A stretch of DNA of 64,000 bases from Hymenobacter sp. GOD-10R (GTDB taxonomy: Bacteria; Bacteroidota; Bacteroidia; Cytophagales; Hymenobacteraceae). This document shows, in pieces, positions 27,404-36,223 of this stretch. The translations under genes and the position numbers were made by a program. The stretch lies in NCBI RefSeq assembly GCF_035609205.1, contig NZ_CP141184.1, forward strand, positions 6,631,501 through 6,695,500, written 5' to 3'. Each line of letters begins with the position of its first letter. The first letter of the stretch is position 1. Under the pieces are notes generated by a model. That model was not told the origin of the DNA and did no database searches. It was given only the letters and a program-made list of their open reading frames with translations.

Positions 27404-27519
27404 TGTAGAGACACATACTTGTGTCTCGTCGTTGAACGGTTTCGTGCGAACGATTCGCTTTAGAACAACTTAGGTAAGCAACATCAGCAACGATTGAGAC
27501 ACAAGTATGTGTCTCTACA
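27404..27519. repeat. GTAGAGACACA inverted repeat at the recJ 3' end
   Basis: The left arm (27404-27434) starts TGTAGAGACACATACTTGTG, and the right arm (27488-27519) is its near-complete complement, ending in GTGTCTCTACA. Each arm is also partly self-complementary. The recJ stop codon (27515-27517, CTA on the plus strand) lies inside the right arm, so the repeat supplies the end of recJ. Similar GTAGAGAC repeats are known as interspersed palindromes in Bacteroidota and Cyanobacteria. Confidence 0.85.
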
Positions 27520-29233
27520 GGCGAATATCCTTTAGCCGCAGTTGCAGGGACTTTACGCCGCGGTACTCGTTCATGTCTACGGTGTAGCACATGCTGAACG
27601 GGAAACCTTTTGAAATAGGCTCGTAATAATCGGCTAGGCTGAAGCCGATGGCATCAACGGTGTGGCGACCGTCTTGCGTGACGACCAGCTTCAGGTGCGA
27701 ATTGCCAACAATACGCACTGAGTCCGGCACCGCGTACACCGATCCGGATTCAAACACCGGGTTGGGGTTGCCAGGGCCGAAGGGCTCCATCTGGCAGAGC
27801 ACCCGATAGAAGCTGTTCGTCACCTCGCTCAAGTGCAGCACCCCATCAATTTCAACGGGCGGAATCAGCTGCTCCGGCCGGATACGCCCTGCCACAATGC
27901 GTTCGAACCGCTCTTGAAAAGCAGGAACATTCTCCACTGGCATAGTCAGGCCAGCGGCGTACATGTGGCCGCCGTACTGATCGAGCAGGTCGGCGCACTC
28001 GCCGATAGCCTCGTGCACATCAAACCCGATAACGGAACGAGCCGAACCAGTGGCTTTGCCGTTGCTTTCGGTCAGGATGATGGTGGGCCGGTAATACTTA
28101 TCGATGCAGCGCGAGGCCACAATGCCTACTACGCCTTTGTGCCAGTCCTGCTTGAAGAGTACCGTAGAGCTAGCATTGCGCAGCGCTAAGCTGTCTTCAA
28201 TCATTTGCAGCGCCTCCTTGGTGATGCTCGTATCAAAGCCGCGCCGCTCGGTATTTGTCTTGTCGACTACGCCGGCTTTTTGAATGGCATCCTCTTTCGT
28301 GGCCGCTAGCAGCATTGCCACCGAGCGCTTCGCGTCGCCCATACGGCCCGCCGCGTTGATGCGGGGCGCAAAGCCGAATACAAGACTGCTGATGTTCAAT
28401 GTGCCATTGTGCAGGCCAGCTAGCTCCCGCAAAGCATCTAGCCCGGGGCGCATAGGCCGGCTCTGATCGTTTAGCAGGCGTAAACCATGATACGCGAGGA
28501 TGCGATTCTCACCGTGAATAGGCACAATATCGGCCGCGATACTCACCACCAGCAAGTCGAGCAGGTCATGCAGCGGCTCCTCATCGAAGCCTTGCTGTTG
28601 ACTAAAAGCCTGCATGAGCTTGAAGCCAACGCCGCAACCGGAGAGGTTCTTATCCGGATAAGGGCAATCGGAGCGCTTGGGGTCCAACACGGCCACGGCA
28701 GCGGGTATTTCCTCGCCGGGCAAGTGGTGGTCGCAGATGATGAAGTCGACCCCTCGCTCATTGGCATACACCACTTTCTCCACGGCTTTCACGCCGCAGT
28801 CGAGGGCAATAATCAGCTGGAAGCCATGCTCGACGGCATACTCAATGCCCGCCTCCGAAACGCCGTAGCCTTCCTGGTACCGGTCGGGGATGTAGTAATC
28901 GATGCGCTCAGGCCCGAAGAAGGGGCACAGATACGCGTAAACGAGTGCCACTGAAGTGGTACCATCCACGTCGTAGTCGCCGAACACCAGCACTTTCTCT
29001 CCGCTGTGCAGGGCACGAACGAGTCGATCTACGGCCCGGTCCATGTCACGCATCAGCATGGGGTTGGGCAGCTCGTCTAAGCTAGGTCGAAAATAAGATT
29101 TAGCTTCCTCGAAGGAGCACACCGACCGCTGGCACAGCAAGGAAATAATCGCCTCGTTGATACGCAGCGTATCGGCTAGCTGCCGAACCTGCGTCGGGTC
29201 GGGCGCGGGCTTGCGTATCCATCGTTTTTCCAT
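27515..29233 (-). CDS. recJ: single-stranded-DNA-specific exonuclease RecJ
   Basis: 572 residues, full length. RecJ degrades single-stranded DNA 5' to 3' in recombination and mismatch repair. The DHH phosphoesterase core is complete: VFGDYDVDGTTS (84-94), IALDCGVK (142-149), CDHHLPG (167-173, the DHH motif) and, further on, the DHHA1 block GKATGSARSVIGFDVHEAI and YGGHMYAAGLTM. A C-terminal OB domain follows. A consensus -7 box is 33 bases upstream. The last codon and stop overlap a repeat arm, so the C-terminus (DIRL) may have been trimmed by the repeat. Confidence 0.96.
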   Translation of the reverse strand: MEKRWIRKPAPDPTQVRQLADTLRINEAIISLLCQRSVCSFEEAKSYFRPSLDELPNPMLMRDMDRAVDRLVRALHSGEKVLVFGDYDVDGTTSVALVYAYLCPFFGPERIDYYIPDRYQEGYGVSEAGIEYAVEHGFQLIIALDCGVKAVEKVVYANERGVDFIICDHHLPGEEIPAAVAVLDPKRSDCPYPDKNLSGCGVGFKLMQAFSQQQGFDEEPLHDLLDLLVVSIAADIVPIHGENRILAYHGLRLLNDQSRPMRPGLDALRELAGLHNGTLNISSLVFGFAPRINAAGRMGDAKRSVAMLLAATKEDAIQKAGVVDKTNTERRGFDTSITKEALQMIEDSLALRNASSTVLFKQDWHKGVVGIVASRCIDKYYRPTIILTESNGKATGSARSVIGFDVHEAIGECADLLDQYGGHMYAAGLTMPVENVPAFQERFERIVAGRIRPEQLIPPVEIDGVLHLSEVTNSFYRVLCQMEPFGPGNPNPVFESGSVYAVPDSVRIVGNSHLKLVVTQDGRHTVDAIGFSLADYYEPISKGFPFSMCYTVDMNEYRGVKSLQLRLKDIRL

Positions 29234-29265
29234 GCGGGGCGGGAACTTAATCAGGGCGTTATCTT

Positions 29266-29273
29266 CAAAAGTA
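29266..29273 (-). promoter_or_regulatory. -7 box of recJ
   Basis: CAAAAGTA on the plus strand is TACTTTTG on the minus strand, an exact TAnnTTTG -7 element 32 bases before the recJ start codon. Confidence 0.5.
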
Positions 29274-29326
29274 AGAAGAAAACGGCATTAGGCCACTTCT
29301 AGTCTGTCGGCTACCTAGCAAAACCG

Positions 29327-29334
29327 TATTTTTG
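29327..29334 (+). promoter_or_regulatory. -7 box of the 37-residue microprotein gene
   Basis: TATTTTTG matches TAnnTTTG and ends 25 bases before the ATG at 29360. It is divergent from the recJ promoter box 53 bases away. Confidence 0.5.
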
Positions 29335-29359
29335 AACGCCGTTCCTCTCCCCTTTTTTC

Positions 29360-29473
29360 ATGAAAAAGCTTCGCAAGTTTTACCAAGAGTATCAGGAGTA
29401 CATCCTCTCCGACGGCTTGATGTACCTAGGTTTTTTCGCGTTCCTCGCCCTACTCTTCGTGTTCTTTGGCTAA
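29360..29473 (+). CDS. 37-residue single-pass membrane microprotein
   Basis: ATG at 29360, TAA ending at 29473. A basic and aromatic N-terminus (MKKLRKFYQEYQEY) leads into one hydrophobic segment (GLMYLGFFAFLALLFVFFG), giving an N-in single-pass topology. The codons look like those of neighbouring genes, and a consensus -7 box lies at a fitting distance. It stands between divergent recJ and a convergent TPR gene. I do not recognise the family; small proteins with this charge-then-helix layout often regulate or stabilise membrane complexes. It could still be a chance ORF. Confidence 0.6.
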   Translation: MKKLRKFYQEYQEYILSDGLMYLGFFAFLALLFVFFG

Positions 29474-29508
29474 AAATAAAGGTCATGCAGTTTTCACCAC
29501 ATGACCTT
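29472..29508 (-). terminator. terminator of the TPR gene
   Basis: AAGGTCATG (29479-29487) pairs with CATGACCTT (29500-29508). On the minus strand the stem is followed by TTTATTTTTA. It lies 24 bases past the stop of the TPR gene and also just after the microprotein on the plus strand. Confidence 0.75.
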
Positions 29509-29531
29509 GAAGTAAGTGCCGTGGCACGTTC

Positions 29532-31382
29532 CTACTGGTTTACGGCGTCGCCGCGCAGCTTGCGGAAGCGCTTACGGGCTTCTGCGGTGTAGATGCTGCC
29601 GGGGTACTTCACCAGCACTTGGTTGTACACCTCCTTGGCTTTCTCCCGGTCTTGCAGGTTCTCCTCCAGAATGCTAGCGGAGAGGAAAAGCGCATCATCG
29701 CTAAGCACGTCGTATTTCGGATTGGCCGTGATACTCTGCAAGGTGTTGAGCGCCCCCTGATAATCACCCGTGCGGCGCTGCAACTGCGCCTTTAGATACC
29801 AGCCGTCATCCATAAGCGCGTGCCCAGGATACTTGCGTAACAGGTTGTCAATGCCCTGAACTGCTTGCGGAATCTTATTCTGGAAAACGAGCTGCTCTAC
29901 CTTTGCGTAATCGTGCAAGGCAATGCCTGCGGTATCCATGGCCGTATTATCAGTGATGAACAGCGAGAGTTGCATGGCATCATTGGCGATTTCACGGCTC
30001 GTAGCGAGCTTCAAAATGTCAAGGTGACTCTGGGCTAACTTGAAGTCGCCGGCGAAGTAGCTGAGGCGTGCATTCCGTAATTTGGCCTCATAGCCCACCG
30101 GCGAGTCCTTGTGCGATTTCTCTACCTGCGAGTAAAGCAAGGTGGCCTCCCATGGTTCGTCGCGCAGCAGGTAGATATCGGCTAGGTTGATCTTGGCTTC
30201 GTCAACCACATCGGCATTCGCGCGGGGCATGTTGATGACCTCTTGCAGCAGCGTAATAGCCTTGTCTTGTTCGTCGAGCTGAAAGGCGTAGAGCGTTGCC
30301 ATGTTGCGTAGCACCGGGGCTGTGTCGGGCGTCTTACCGAGTTCCGTCAGTACCTGCTGGTACTCCCCTATCAGGCTGCGGATCTTTGCGGGGTCTACGG
30401 GGTACGTATTGCGAACCTGTTCTTCCCGGGCTTGCACCAGCCGCTGCCGGGCAATGCCGTAGAAAGGACCTGTACGGTATTCCCGAATGACATATTCATA
30501 CCCGGAAATAGCACTTTCGTAATCTTTGTTGCGCTGCGCAATGGAAGCTAGGTCCATCACGCGGCCGCCTTCGGCGCGGCTACGCCGGTCGAGGGCTTTG
30601 GCTTGCACCAAGGCACCAGTGAAGTCGTGCCGCTGCATCTGAAGCCATAGCAGCAGCTCACTGTACACCATTTGCTCGGGGTACTTCTGCACGTTGGCTA
30701 GCAGCTGCTTTTCCAGCGCATCAAAGTCCTTTTCCTCGTGCAGACTATTCTGGAGCATGTTGCGCACGAAAGGCAGCTGCTGGGCATCATCCTGCACGAG
30801 GCGTAGCGTTTCGGCCAGCAGCTTGTCGGTTTGCTGCGTCTGGGTGTAAAGCTGGATAAGCTGGGGGCCGTACTCCCGATCGTTTTTAGCCAGTACACGG
30901 CCCCGCAGGTAGGTTTTCTCGGTCCAGTCTAACTGGTTGCGCTTTGCGAACTCAGTAGCTACGGGCACTACCTGTTCGGCCGTAAGCTGACTCAGTACTC
31001 GCTCATATTGCTTGCTGGCAGCGCTTTTATCTCCTGACGCGTCGTACACGCCTCCCAGCGCCACGCCATAGCTAGGTTCCTGTGGGCGCTGGCGAATACC
31101 CTTTTTCACCAGCTTTTCGGCGTCTTTGTACTGGTGCAGCGCCTGGAGCGCACTCACATAATCGGGCAAGATGTTGGGAGCCGTTTGCTCGTCTGTGCGC
31201 AGGCGGCTAAAGAGAAAGGCTGCCTTTTCATTTTCTCCCTTCCGCACGTATTCTTTTGCCAGTGCTATGTTGCCGCCCCGCTCCTCTTCCTGGGCGTGCA
31301 CGGGTGTTCCAACTAGTATAAAGCCCAGGGCCATGAGTCCACAGCACTGTTTAGCGGAAGAGAGTAATCGGATCATACGCAT
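29532..31382 (-). CDS. secreted tetratricopeptide-repeat protein
   Basis: 616 residues with a signal peptide (about 1-30, ending VHAQ) and TPR-like helical pairs over the whole mature part, for example GGNIALAKEYVRKGENEKAA and the C-terminal YPGSIYTAEARKRFRKLRGD, which resembles the outer-membrane-assembly-lipoprotein type of TPR. Such proteins act as periplasmic scaffolds for protein complexes; the partners here are unknown. It is monocistronic, with a good terminator downstream and 299 bp upstream that separate it from the PpiD gene. Confidence 0.88.
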   Translation of the reverse strand: MRMIRLLSSAKQCCGLMALGFILVGTPVHAQEEERGGNIALAKEYVRKGENEKAAFLFSRLRTDEQTAPNILPDYVSALQALHQYKDAEKLVKKGIRQRPQEPSYGVALGGVYDASGDKSAASKQYERVLSQLTAEQVVPVATEFAKRNQLDWTEKTYLRGRVLAKNDREYGPQLIQLYTQTQQTDKLLAETLRLVQDDAQQLPFVRNMLQNSLHEEKDFDALEKQLLANVQKYPEQMVYSELLLWLQMQRHDFTGALVQAKALDRRSRAEGGRVMDLASIAQRNKDYESAISGYEYVIREYRTGPFYGIARQRLVQAREEQVRNTYPVDPAKIRSLIGEYQQVLTELGKTPDTAPVLRNMATLYAFQLDEQDKAITLLQEVINMPRANADVVDEAKINLADIYLLRDEPWEATLLYSQVEKSHKDSPVGYEAKLRNARLSYFAGDFKLAQSHLDILKLATSREIANDAMQLSLFITDNTAMDTAGIALHDYAKVEQLVFQNKIPQAVQGIDNLLRKYPGHALMDDGWYLKAQLQRRTGDYQGALNTLQSITANPKYDVLSDDALFLSASILEENLQDREKAKEVYNQVLVKYPGSIYTAEARKRFRKLRGDAVNQ

Positions 31383-31624
31383 AGTAGAACTTAGAACGGA
31401 GAAGATAGCAAGTAGAACCCAGACACCAACAGCTTTGACTTCTTTAAGAGCATAGAACGTGGTGCTGGCGCACTAGTTAGGAACTCCTACTTACACGGCT
31501 ACCTAGCTTCCTGTCTCGATAACCAAACGCAAAGGGTACGCCTGCAGTATCGTGAAGCTTACCAAGTAAACGCTAACTGCTAAGCGCTAAGTTCTACGCG
31601 TTACCTTCAACTAAAAACAGCCCA

Positions 31625-31659
31625 ACAAAAAAGGGCCGCACCCTAAGGTACGGCCCTTT
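31625..31659 (-). terminator. terminator of the PpiD gene
   Basis: AAAGGGCCG (31630-31638) pairs with CGGCCCTTT (31651-31659), with an inner ACC/GGT extension. Read on the minus strand, the stem is followed by TTTTTTGTTGGG. It lies 22 bases past the stop of the peptidylprolyl isomerase gene. Confidence 0.88.
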
Positions 31660-31681
31660 GCTTGTACAAGATGTGAGCGGC

Positions 31682-33811
31682 TTAGAAGAACTTCGTACGC
31701 TCGTCTTTGATCTCCGATTTGGCTTTCACCGCTTCGTAGATGGCACCGTCGAGACGGGCCGAACGCTGGGAGGCCAGCTGCTGACGAATGGTCTTCACAT
31801 CGGCGGGAGCTGTAGGCTTGTTGACGCTTACCGTTTCAACGATCAGCACGCCTTGCTCTCCTTGGATTGGCACCGACTTCTGGCCGGGCTTCATTCCAAA
31901 GGCTTTTCCTACGGCAACTGGCTCACTGCCTAGGCCCGGAATGGTGCTGGAAGCTAGCACAACGTCGTTGGCTGTTTTTACCTGGGCATTAGAACCGTAG
32001 GCGGCAGCAATCTGCTCCAACGAGCCCGACTTGCCACTCAGCTTCGCGATGATCTGCTTGGCCTTCTCTTCGTTGCGAACCTGGGCAGCTAGCTCGGGCT
32101 TCAAGCTAGCTACGTCGGCCGTGCCTTTACTCCGCTCACCAGTCAACACAGCAATTACGTACTGGTCACCTAGGTCATCAAACACCGGCGACACGTCTCC
32201 GATTTTGGTGCTCTTGCCATCGGGGTTGAAGCCGTATGCCCAACGCACTACCGAGCGGGCGTTTTGCAGGTTGTTCACGTTGCGGGCACCACGGTCGAGG
32301 CCTTTGGCTTCCTGCTTCTGCAAGGTTTTGTCTTTCGCAACGGCCTTGCGGAACGACTCTAGGTCTTCGGCTTGGCCTTTCAGCTCTTGCGCTTTTTGGT
32401 AAGCGGCTTCGCGCGTAGCATCAGAAGGCACAATAACCTTCTGCAGGGCAGCCACCTGGTACGTCTGGTTGGTTTTAGGCGCCGTGATTTTGATGATGTG
32501 GTAGCCGAAAGAAGTTTCTACCGGAGCAGGCAATAGGCCCGTCTTGGTAGCACCAAATACAGCTTTTTCAAACTCAGGTACCATCCGGCCCTGGGTGAAC
32601 CAACCTAGGTCGCCGCCGGTAGCCGTAGTGCCATCGGTGCCGTACTGACGAGCCATAGCGGCGAAGTCAGCGCCTGCTTTGATCTTATTTAGAATGTCCT
32701 GGGCTTTGGCTTTGGCAGCCGCTTTGGCCTCTGGCGTAGTGCCTTCTGGCTTGATCAGGATATGGCTGGCGCGGGCTGAAGGCTGCGTGCCGGCTTTCTC
32801 ACCCGTCACTTTGAAGATAGAGTACACGCCGTTTTCAGCGTAAGGGCCATACACGGTACCTACTTGCAAGGGCAGCTGCTCACGAAGCTTTTCAGGCATG
32901 TCAGCTGGCGTGATGAACGCTCCATTGTAGGGCTGATCAGAATTGAGCTTCACGAACAACGAATCGTTCGGGGCGCTGCGGAACTGCTCTGCGAGCTGAT
33001 TTACCGTGTTTTTAACAGCAGCACTGTCTTCTTTCGACGCTACTACCGGAATGCTCACGTACTCGATGTTGCGGCCTTCCTCTACTTTATAACGGCTCTT
33101 GTGCGCGTCGAGGTAAGCTTGCAACTGCTCGTTGCCCACTTTCACCGACGAGTCGGAGATGGAGAAGTACGGCACAAACAAGTAACGGATGTTGGCTTTG
33201 GCATTTTGGTCTTCGTTGAAACGCTTGGCTTCAGCCGTCGTCACGTACGTCGACATTTTGATTAGATTGTTGTACTTGTTGCCAAGACGCGTGGGCGTCA
33301 AGCCAGCCTCAAAGTTGTGCCACATGTCCTGAGCTTGGGGCGGCAGCTTGTCGAGGTTTTGTAGGTACTGAATCAGCTTCGCGCGGTCGAACTGACCCGT
33401 CTTAGGGTCGGTGAAGGCCTGGCGTACGCTAGGATCCATGTTTTTACCCTGTACCAGATCTACCACCTCCTCGTCCGAAACTTTCAGACCTAGGCGGTCG
33501 AACTCCTTCTGGAAGGCAATGCGGTAGATGGTTTGGTTCCAGGCCTGGTCGCGCAGGTAGCCCATCGTTTGCTCGTCGGGCTGGCGGCCTTGCTGGGCGA
33601 TGAAGTTTTGCTTGGCTTGCTCCAGGGTATTCTCAAAGTCAGCGCGGTCCACTTTTTCACCGGCTATCTCGCCCACCGTCGTTTCGTTACGATTGAAGAG
33701 ACGGTTGCGTCCGCCGATCAGGTCGCCACCCACCATAAAGAGTAGCAAGCCGATGACGATGGCGCCAACAGCCCAGCCCGATTTTTCGCGAATCGTGTTA
33801 ATTAAAGCCAT
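31682..33811 (-). CDS. PpiD/SurA-like periplasmic peptidylprolyl isomerase
   Basis: 709 residues. A short cytoplasmic N-terminus, one membrane helix (about 12-31), a SurA-N-like chaperone region (about 40-200) and one parvulin domain (about 346-443: RASHILIKPEG, GGDLGWFTQGRMVPEFEKA, VETSFGYHIIKI), then a long alpha-helical C-terminal part. This is the PpiD layout: a membrane-anchored foldase for proteins leaving the Sec translocon. The four genes upstream on the same strand (small membrane protein, lptC, porin-like, coaX) form an envelope-biogenesis neighbourhood that recurs in Bacteroidota. Confidence 0.93.
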   Translation of the reverse strand: MALINTIREKSGWAVGAIVIGLLLFMVGGDLIGGRNRLFNRNETTVGEIAGEKVDRADFENTLEQAKQNFIAQQGRQPDEQTMGYLRDQAWNQTIYRIAFQKEFDRLGLKVSDEEVVDLVQGKNMDPSVRQAFTDPKTGQFDRAKLIQYLQNLDKLPPQAQDMWHNFEAGLTPTRLGNKYNNLIKMSTYVTTAEAKRFNEDQNAKANIRYLFVPYFSISDSSVKVGNEQLQAYLDAHKSRYKVEEGRNIEYVSIPVVASKEDSAAVKNTVNQLAEQFRSAPNDSLFVKLNSDQPYNGAFITPADMPEKLREQLPLQVGTVYGPYAENGVYSIFKVTGEKAGTQPSARASHILIKPEGTTPEAKAAAKAKAQDILNKIKAGADFAAMARQYGTDGTTATGGDLGWFTQGRMVPEFEKAVFGATKTGLLPAPVETSFGYHIIKITAPKTNQTYQVAALQKVIVPSDATREAAYQKAQELKGQAEDLESFRKAVAKDKTLQKQEAKGLDRGARNVNNLQNARSVVRWAYGFNPDGKSTKIGDVSPVFDDLGDQYVIAVLTGERSKGTADVASLKPELAAQVRNEEKAKQIIAKLSGKSGSLEQIAAAYGSNAQVKTANDVVLASSTIPGLGSEPVAVGKAFGMKPGQKSVPIQGEQGVLIVETVSVNKPTAPADVKTIRQQLASQRSARLDGAIYEAVKAKSEIKDERTKFF

Positions 33812-33939
33812 GTACTTGAAATAAAGCGCAGTATAGAAAAGTGAAAGAGTCGCAAAATAACCAGAATCCGACGGGGATTCAAAGGTGCTTGCGTGAAATG
33901 CTATTGTATGTGGATAAAGTTACTCGTTCCGGCAGATTT

Positions 33940-34007
33940 AGAAAGAGCTTTACCCCGCCTGAACACCACCAAGCAACGGTGTCGTTCAAAGAAGTAAAGC
34001 TCTTTCT
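33940..34007. terminator. long stem-loop after the small membrane protein gene
   Basis: A 14-bp perfect inverted repeat (AGAAAGAGCTTTAC at 33940-33953 and its complement at 33994-34007) encloses a 40-base loop with weaker internal pairing. It lies 43 bases past the stop of the minus-strand gene at 34050. There is no good T-run, so its role as terminator is likely but not certain. Confidence 0.6.
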
Positions 34008-34049
34008 ATGACGGAGATGACTACATGACTACTATACTTGAACCTCTCC

Positions 34050-34313
34050 TCAACGCTTTTTACGCGCCGGTTTGGCTTTGCTTACGGGAGCAGCCGGAGT
34101 TGGCTTTTTAGGGGGAAGAGCTGCGGCTTCGCGGTCTTTGCGACCTAGGTACCAATAGATAAGATAGAAGCTGAAAGCAAACGTGAACAACCAATAATTG
34201 TCGCGCACGGCATTTGGGTCATCTTGCAGCACCGTCTGATACACACCAATCACCATCGCGACAACCGTCAGCGAAAAGAGAATGGTTCGTAGCAAGGCTC
34301 GATCGAAGCGCAT
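34050..34313 (-). CDS. small two-helix membrane protein
   Basis: 87 residues: two hydrophobic segments (LFSLTVVAMVIGVYQTVL and NYWLFTFAFSFYLIYWYL) and a Lys/Pro/Ala-rich basic tail (KKPTPAAPVSKAKPARKKR) expected in the cytoplasm. It is eight bases after lptC and surely co-transcribed with it. I do not recognise a family. The position between lptC and ppiD suggests an envelope role, by context only. Confidence 0.75.
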   Translation of the reverse strand: MRFDRALLRTILFSLTVVAMVIGVYQTVLQDDPNAVRDNYWLFTFAFSFYLIYWYLGRKDREAAALPPKKPTPAAPVSKAKPARKKR

Positions 34314-34321
34314 GGTTGTTA

Positions 34322-34894
34322 CTATTTCTGTTTTTCAGCAGGCACTTGCGCGGTGAATGCGCCAGTAGGCCTACTGAAGCGGTACCTGCTCGTGGCCATG
34401 TTGTAAGTGAGGCCGTAACCCGTTAGCGAGTCGGTAGGGGTAATAACTTTGGCGAACGTAGCCGAGTCAGTGTAGATAATGTTCTTGAGCTTGTCGTAGA
34501 ACATTTCCTCCGTGTACATCTTCTGTTGCTGCTCCTCATTGCTCACCCGCACGTCGCCGCGCACGGTGTAGAGGTTCTTCCCTTTTTCGTACTTGCCGTA
34601 CTTACCCTGCAGGGTGTTCACGACTTTTTTCCCGTCTTTGCTGTAAAACAAGACGTTCATTCCCTTCGGGTAGATCTGGTCGCCGCTCTCAAAGGTTAGC
34701 TCCAGAGGCGCTTTCAATCGAATTTGTAGCTTAGCCGAATCACTAATCAGGGTCAGTACATTGCTCGTTTCGACGGTTGGCCCCGTGTACGTGATTTTCT
34801 TCGCAGGGCCCTCCTCCTTCTTCTTACAGCTAGCTACACCTAGCAGGCCTAGCAGCAAAAGACCACACGTAAGCAAATTTCTATTGCGGACCAT
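34322..34894 (-). CDS. lptC: LPS export lipoprotein LptC
   Basis: 190 residues with a lipobox (VASC, Cys23), so in this phylum LptC appears as a lipoprotein. The mature part is a beta-jelly-roll: KLQIRLKAPLELTFESGDQIYPKG, a double-stranded-sheet pattern, and GKYEKGKNLYTVRGDVRV. LptC passes LPS from LptBFG to LptA in the periplasm. It follows the porin-like gene by 12 bases and is part of the coaX-porin-lptC-ppiD cluster; lptB is located separately at 8.5 kb. Confidence 0.88.
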   Translation of the reverse strand: MVRNRNLLTCGLLLLGLLGVASCKKKEEGPAKKITYTGPTVETSNVLTLISDSAKLQIRLKAPLELTFESGDQIYPKGMNVLFYSKDGKKVVNTLQGKYGKYEKGKNLYTVRGDVRVSNEEQQQKMYTEEMFYDKLKNIIYTDSATFAKVITPTDSLTGYGLTYNMATSRYRFSRPTGAFTAQVPAEKQK

Positions 34895-34906
34895 AGCTAG
34901 GTTATG

Positions 34907-36223
34907 TTATTCGATGCGCCGCTTCAGGAACCAGCGGTTGTTCAGCGACACCCCGAGCTGCGCCCTGATGTAGTTTTCCTTGATGTTGCCGCTTGGGTTC
35001 TCAATGCTCTTCGCCGTGTTGCCGCGTTGGCCGTAGGTGAAAGCTAGGTTGATGGTCGTGGCATCAAGCACCGTGGCCGTAGGCAGTGGGAACGAGAAGC
35101 CCCAGCTTACAGCCCGATCGTACATCACCTGCCCATCGGGCCGGTACGGCATCTGCGCAATGCTCACCCCCGCCCGATAGCTTACTCGCTTGAAGTAGTT
35201 ATCAACGGAAGAAGGATCCGGAGCAATTTCGCCGCCGATACCTGCCCGCCATGTGTCGCTCAGAGCTATACCTGTCGTTGCGCCACCTTTCACCCCAAAC
35301 GAGCGGAACTGCGACCATTGCTGGTGCGACGCATCTAAGTTAATGCTCCAGTTCTTGTTGTTATCGAAGCTAATGCCGGCTTGAGCTAGTGCTGGCACAA
35401 CGGCTTCCCCCTGCTGATCAACTACCTGAGGGACTGTGCTGGTCACTACTGTTCCATCAATGCGCTCAATGGATGTATTTCGGAAGCCATTCAGGTGCGA
35501 CTGAAAGGTGTAGACGCCGGCTAGGTTATAGTTAAGATTACTGTTGAGCTTATTCCGGTAGTGTGCACCTGCCCGATACGTGAAGTCGGAATAGTGCACA
35601 TGTTCGATGGTGTTGATGGTCGTGGCGGCACTACTCAAGCTCACCCCTGATGAGAGGTCAATGCTTCCAAAAACGTAAGAAGCGGTACCACCCACCGTCA
35701 ATCCCTTGGCCAGACGGAAAGCGTGCGACATGTGTGCTTCGGCTAGACCTCCAGTACCAATGTTCTGCTCCTTTGTTTGCCCGGTTGGGTCACCTGCTAC
35801 ACCTCCCGTTGAAGTGGAGTTGTAATCGACAGCGCTGTATGGCCGCAGCCCCGCTGACGCTGCCCACCACTTCGAAATAGGTACTGCAAAAGCTAGGTAG
35901 CCGAGCGTTGCACTTCCATCTCGTTGCGACTGAAGCCGGTTACGGACCGTTTGGAACTGTCCGTTGATGCCAACTTCGTACGTCGTTCGGCTAGTGTAGT
36001 AGATCAATGCCGGATTCAGATCGTTTACCTGGACTCCGTTGGGTGCTGCCAATCCTACGCCACCCATGCCGAGCTGACGAGTACCCCCTAGGTTTGGGTT
36101 CGAATCGCCTAGCCCCAAGCGCGAATAGGGAGAGTTACCGAGCCCTTGTCCTTGGCTACGTGGGGCGGCCACCAGGCCTAGTACCGTCAAACCGACTAAG
36201 CCGGCAATTTTATTCTTCCACAT
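34907..36223 (-). CDS. outer membrane beta-barrel protein, porin-like
   Basis: 438 residues with a signal peptide (about 1-26, ending SQGQG). The mature part alternates polar and aromatic residues (NSPYSRLGLGDSNPNLGGTRQLGMGGVGLA), the opening common to a Bacteroidota outer membrane protein family related to FadL-type channels. The last strand ends in a charged residue pair rather than the classic aromatic one. Its start overlaps the end of coaX by 14 bases, so the two are translationally coupled. The function (transport or structural) is unknown. Confidence 0.85.
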   Translation of the reverse strand: MWKNKIAGLVGLTVLGLVAAPRSQGQGLGNSPYSRLGLGDSNPNLGGTRQLGMGGVGLAAPNGVQVNDLNPALIYYTSRTTYEVGINGQFQTVRNRLQSQRDGSATLGYLAFAVPISKWWAASAGLRPYSAVDYNSTSTGGVAGDPTGQTKEQNIGTGGLAEAHMSHAFRLAKGLTVGGTASYVFGSIDLSSGVSLSSAATTINTIEHVHYSDFTYRAGAHYRNKLNSNLNYNLAGVYTFQSHLNGFRNTSIERIDGTVVTSTVPQVVDQQGEAVVPALAQAGISFDNNKNWSINLDASHQQWSQFRSFGVKGGATTGIALSDTWRAGIGGEIAPDPSSVDNYFKRVSYRAGVSIAQMPYRPDGQVMYDRAVSWGFSFPLPTATVLDATTINLAFTYGQRGNTAKSIENPSGNIKENYIRAQLGVSLNNRWFLKRRIE

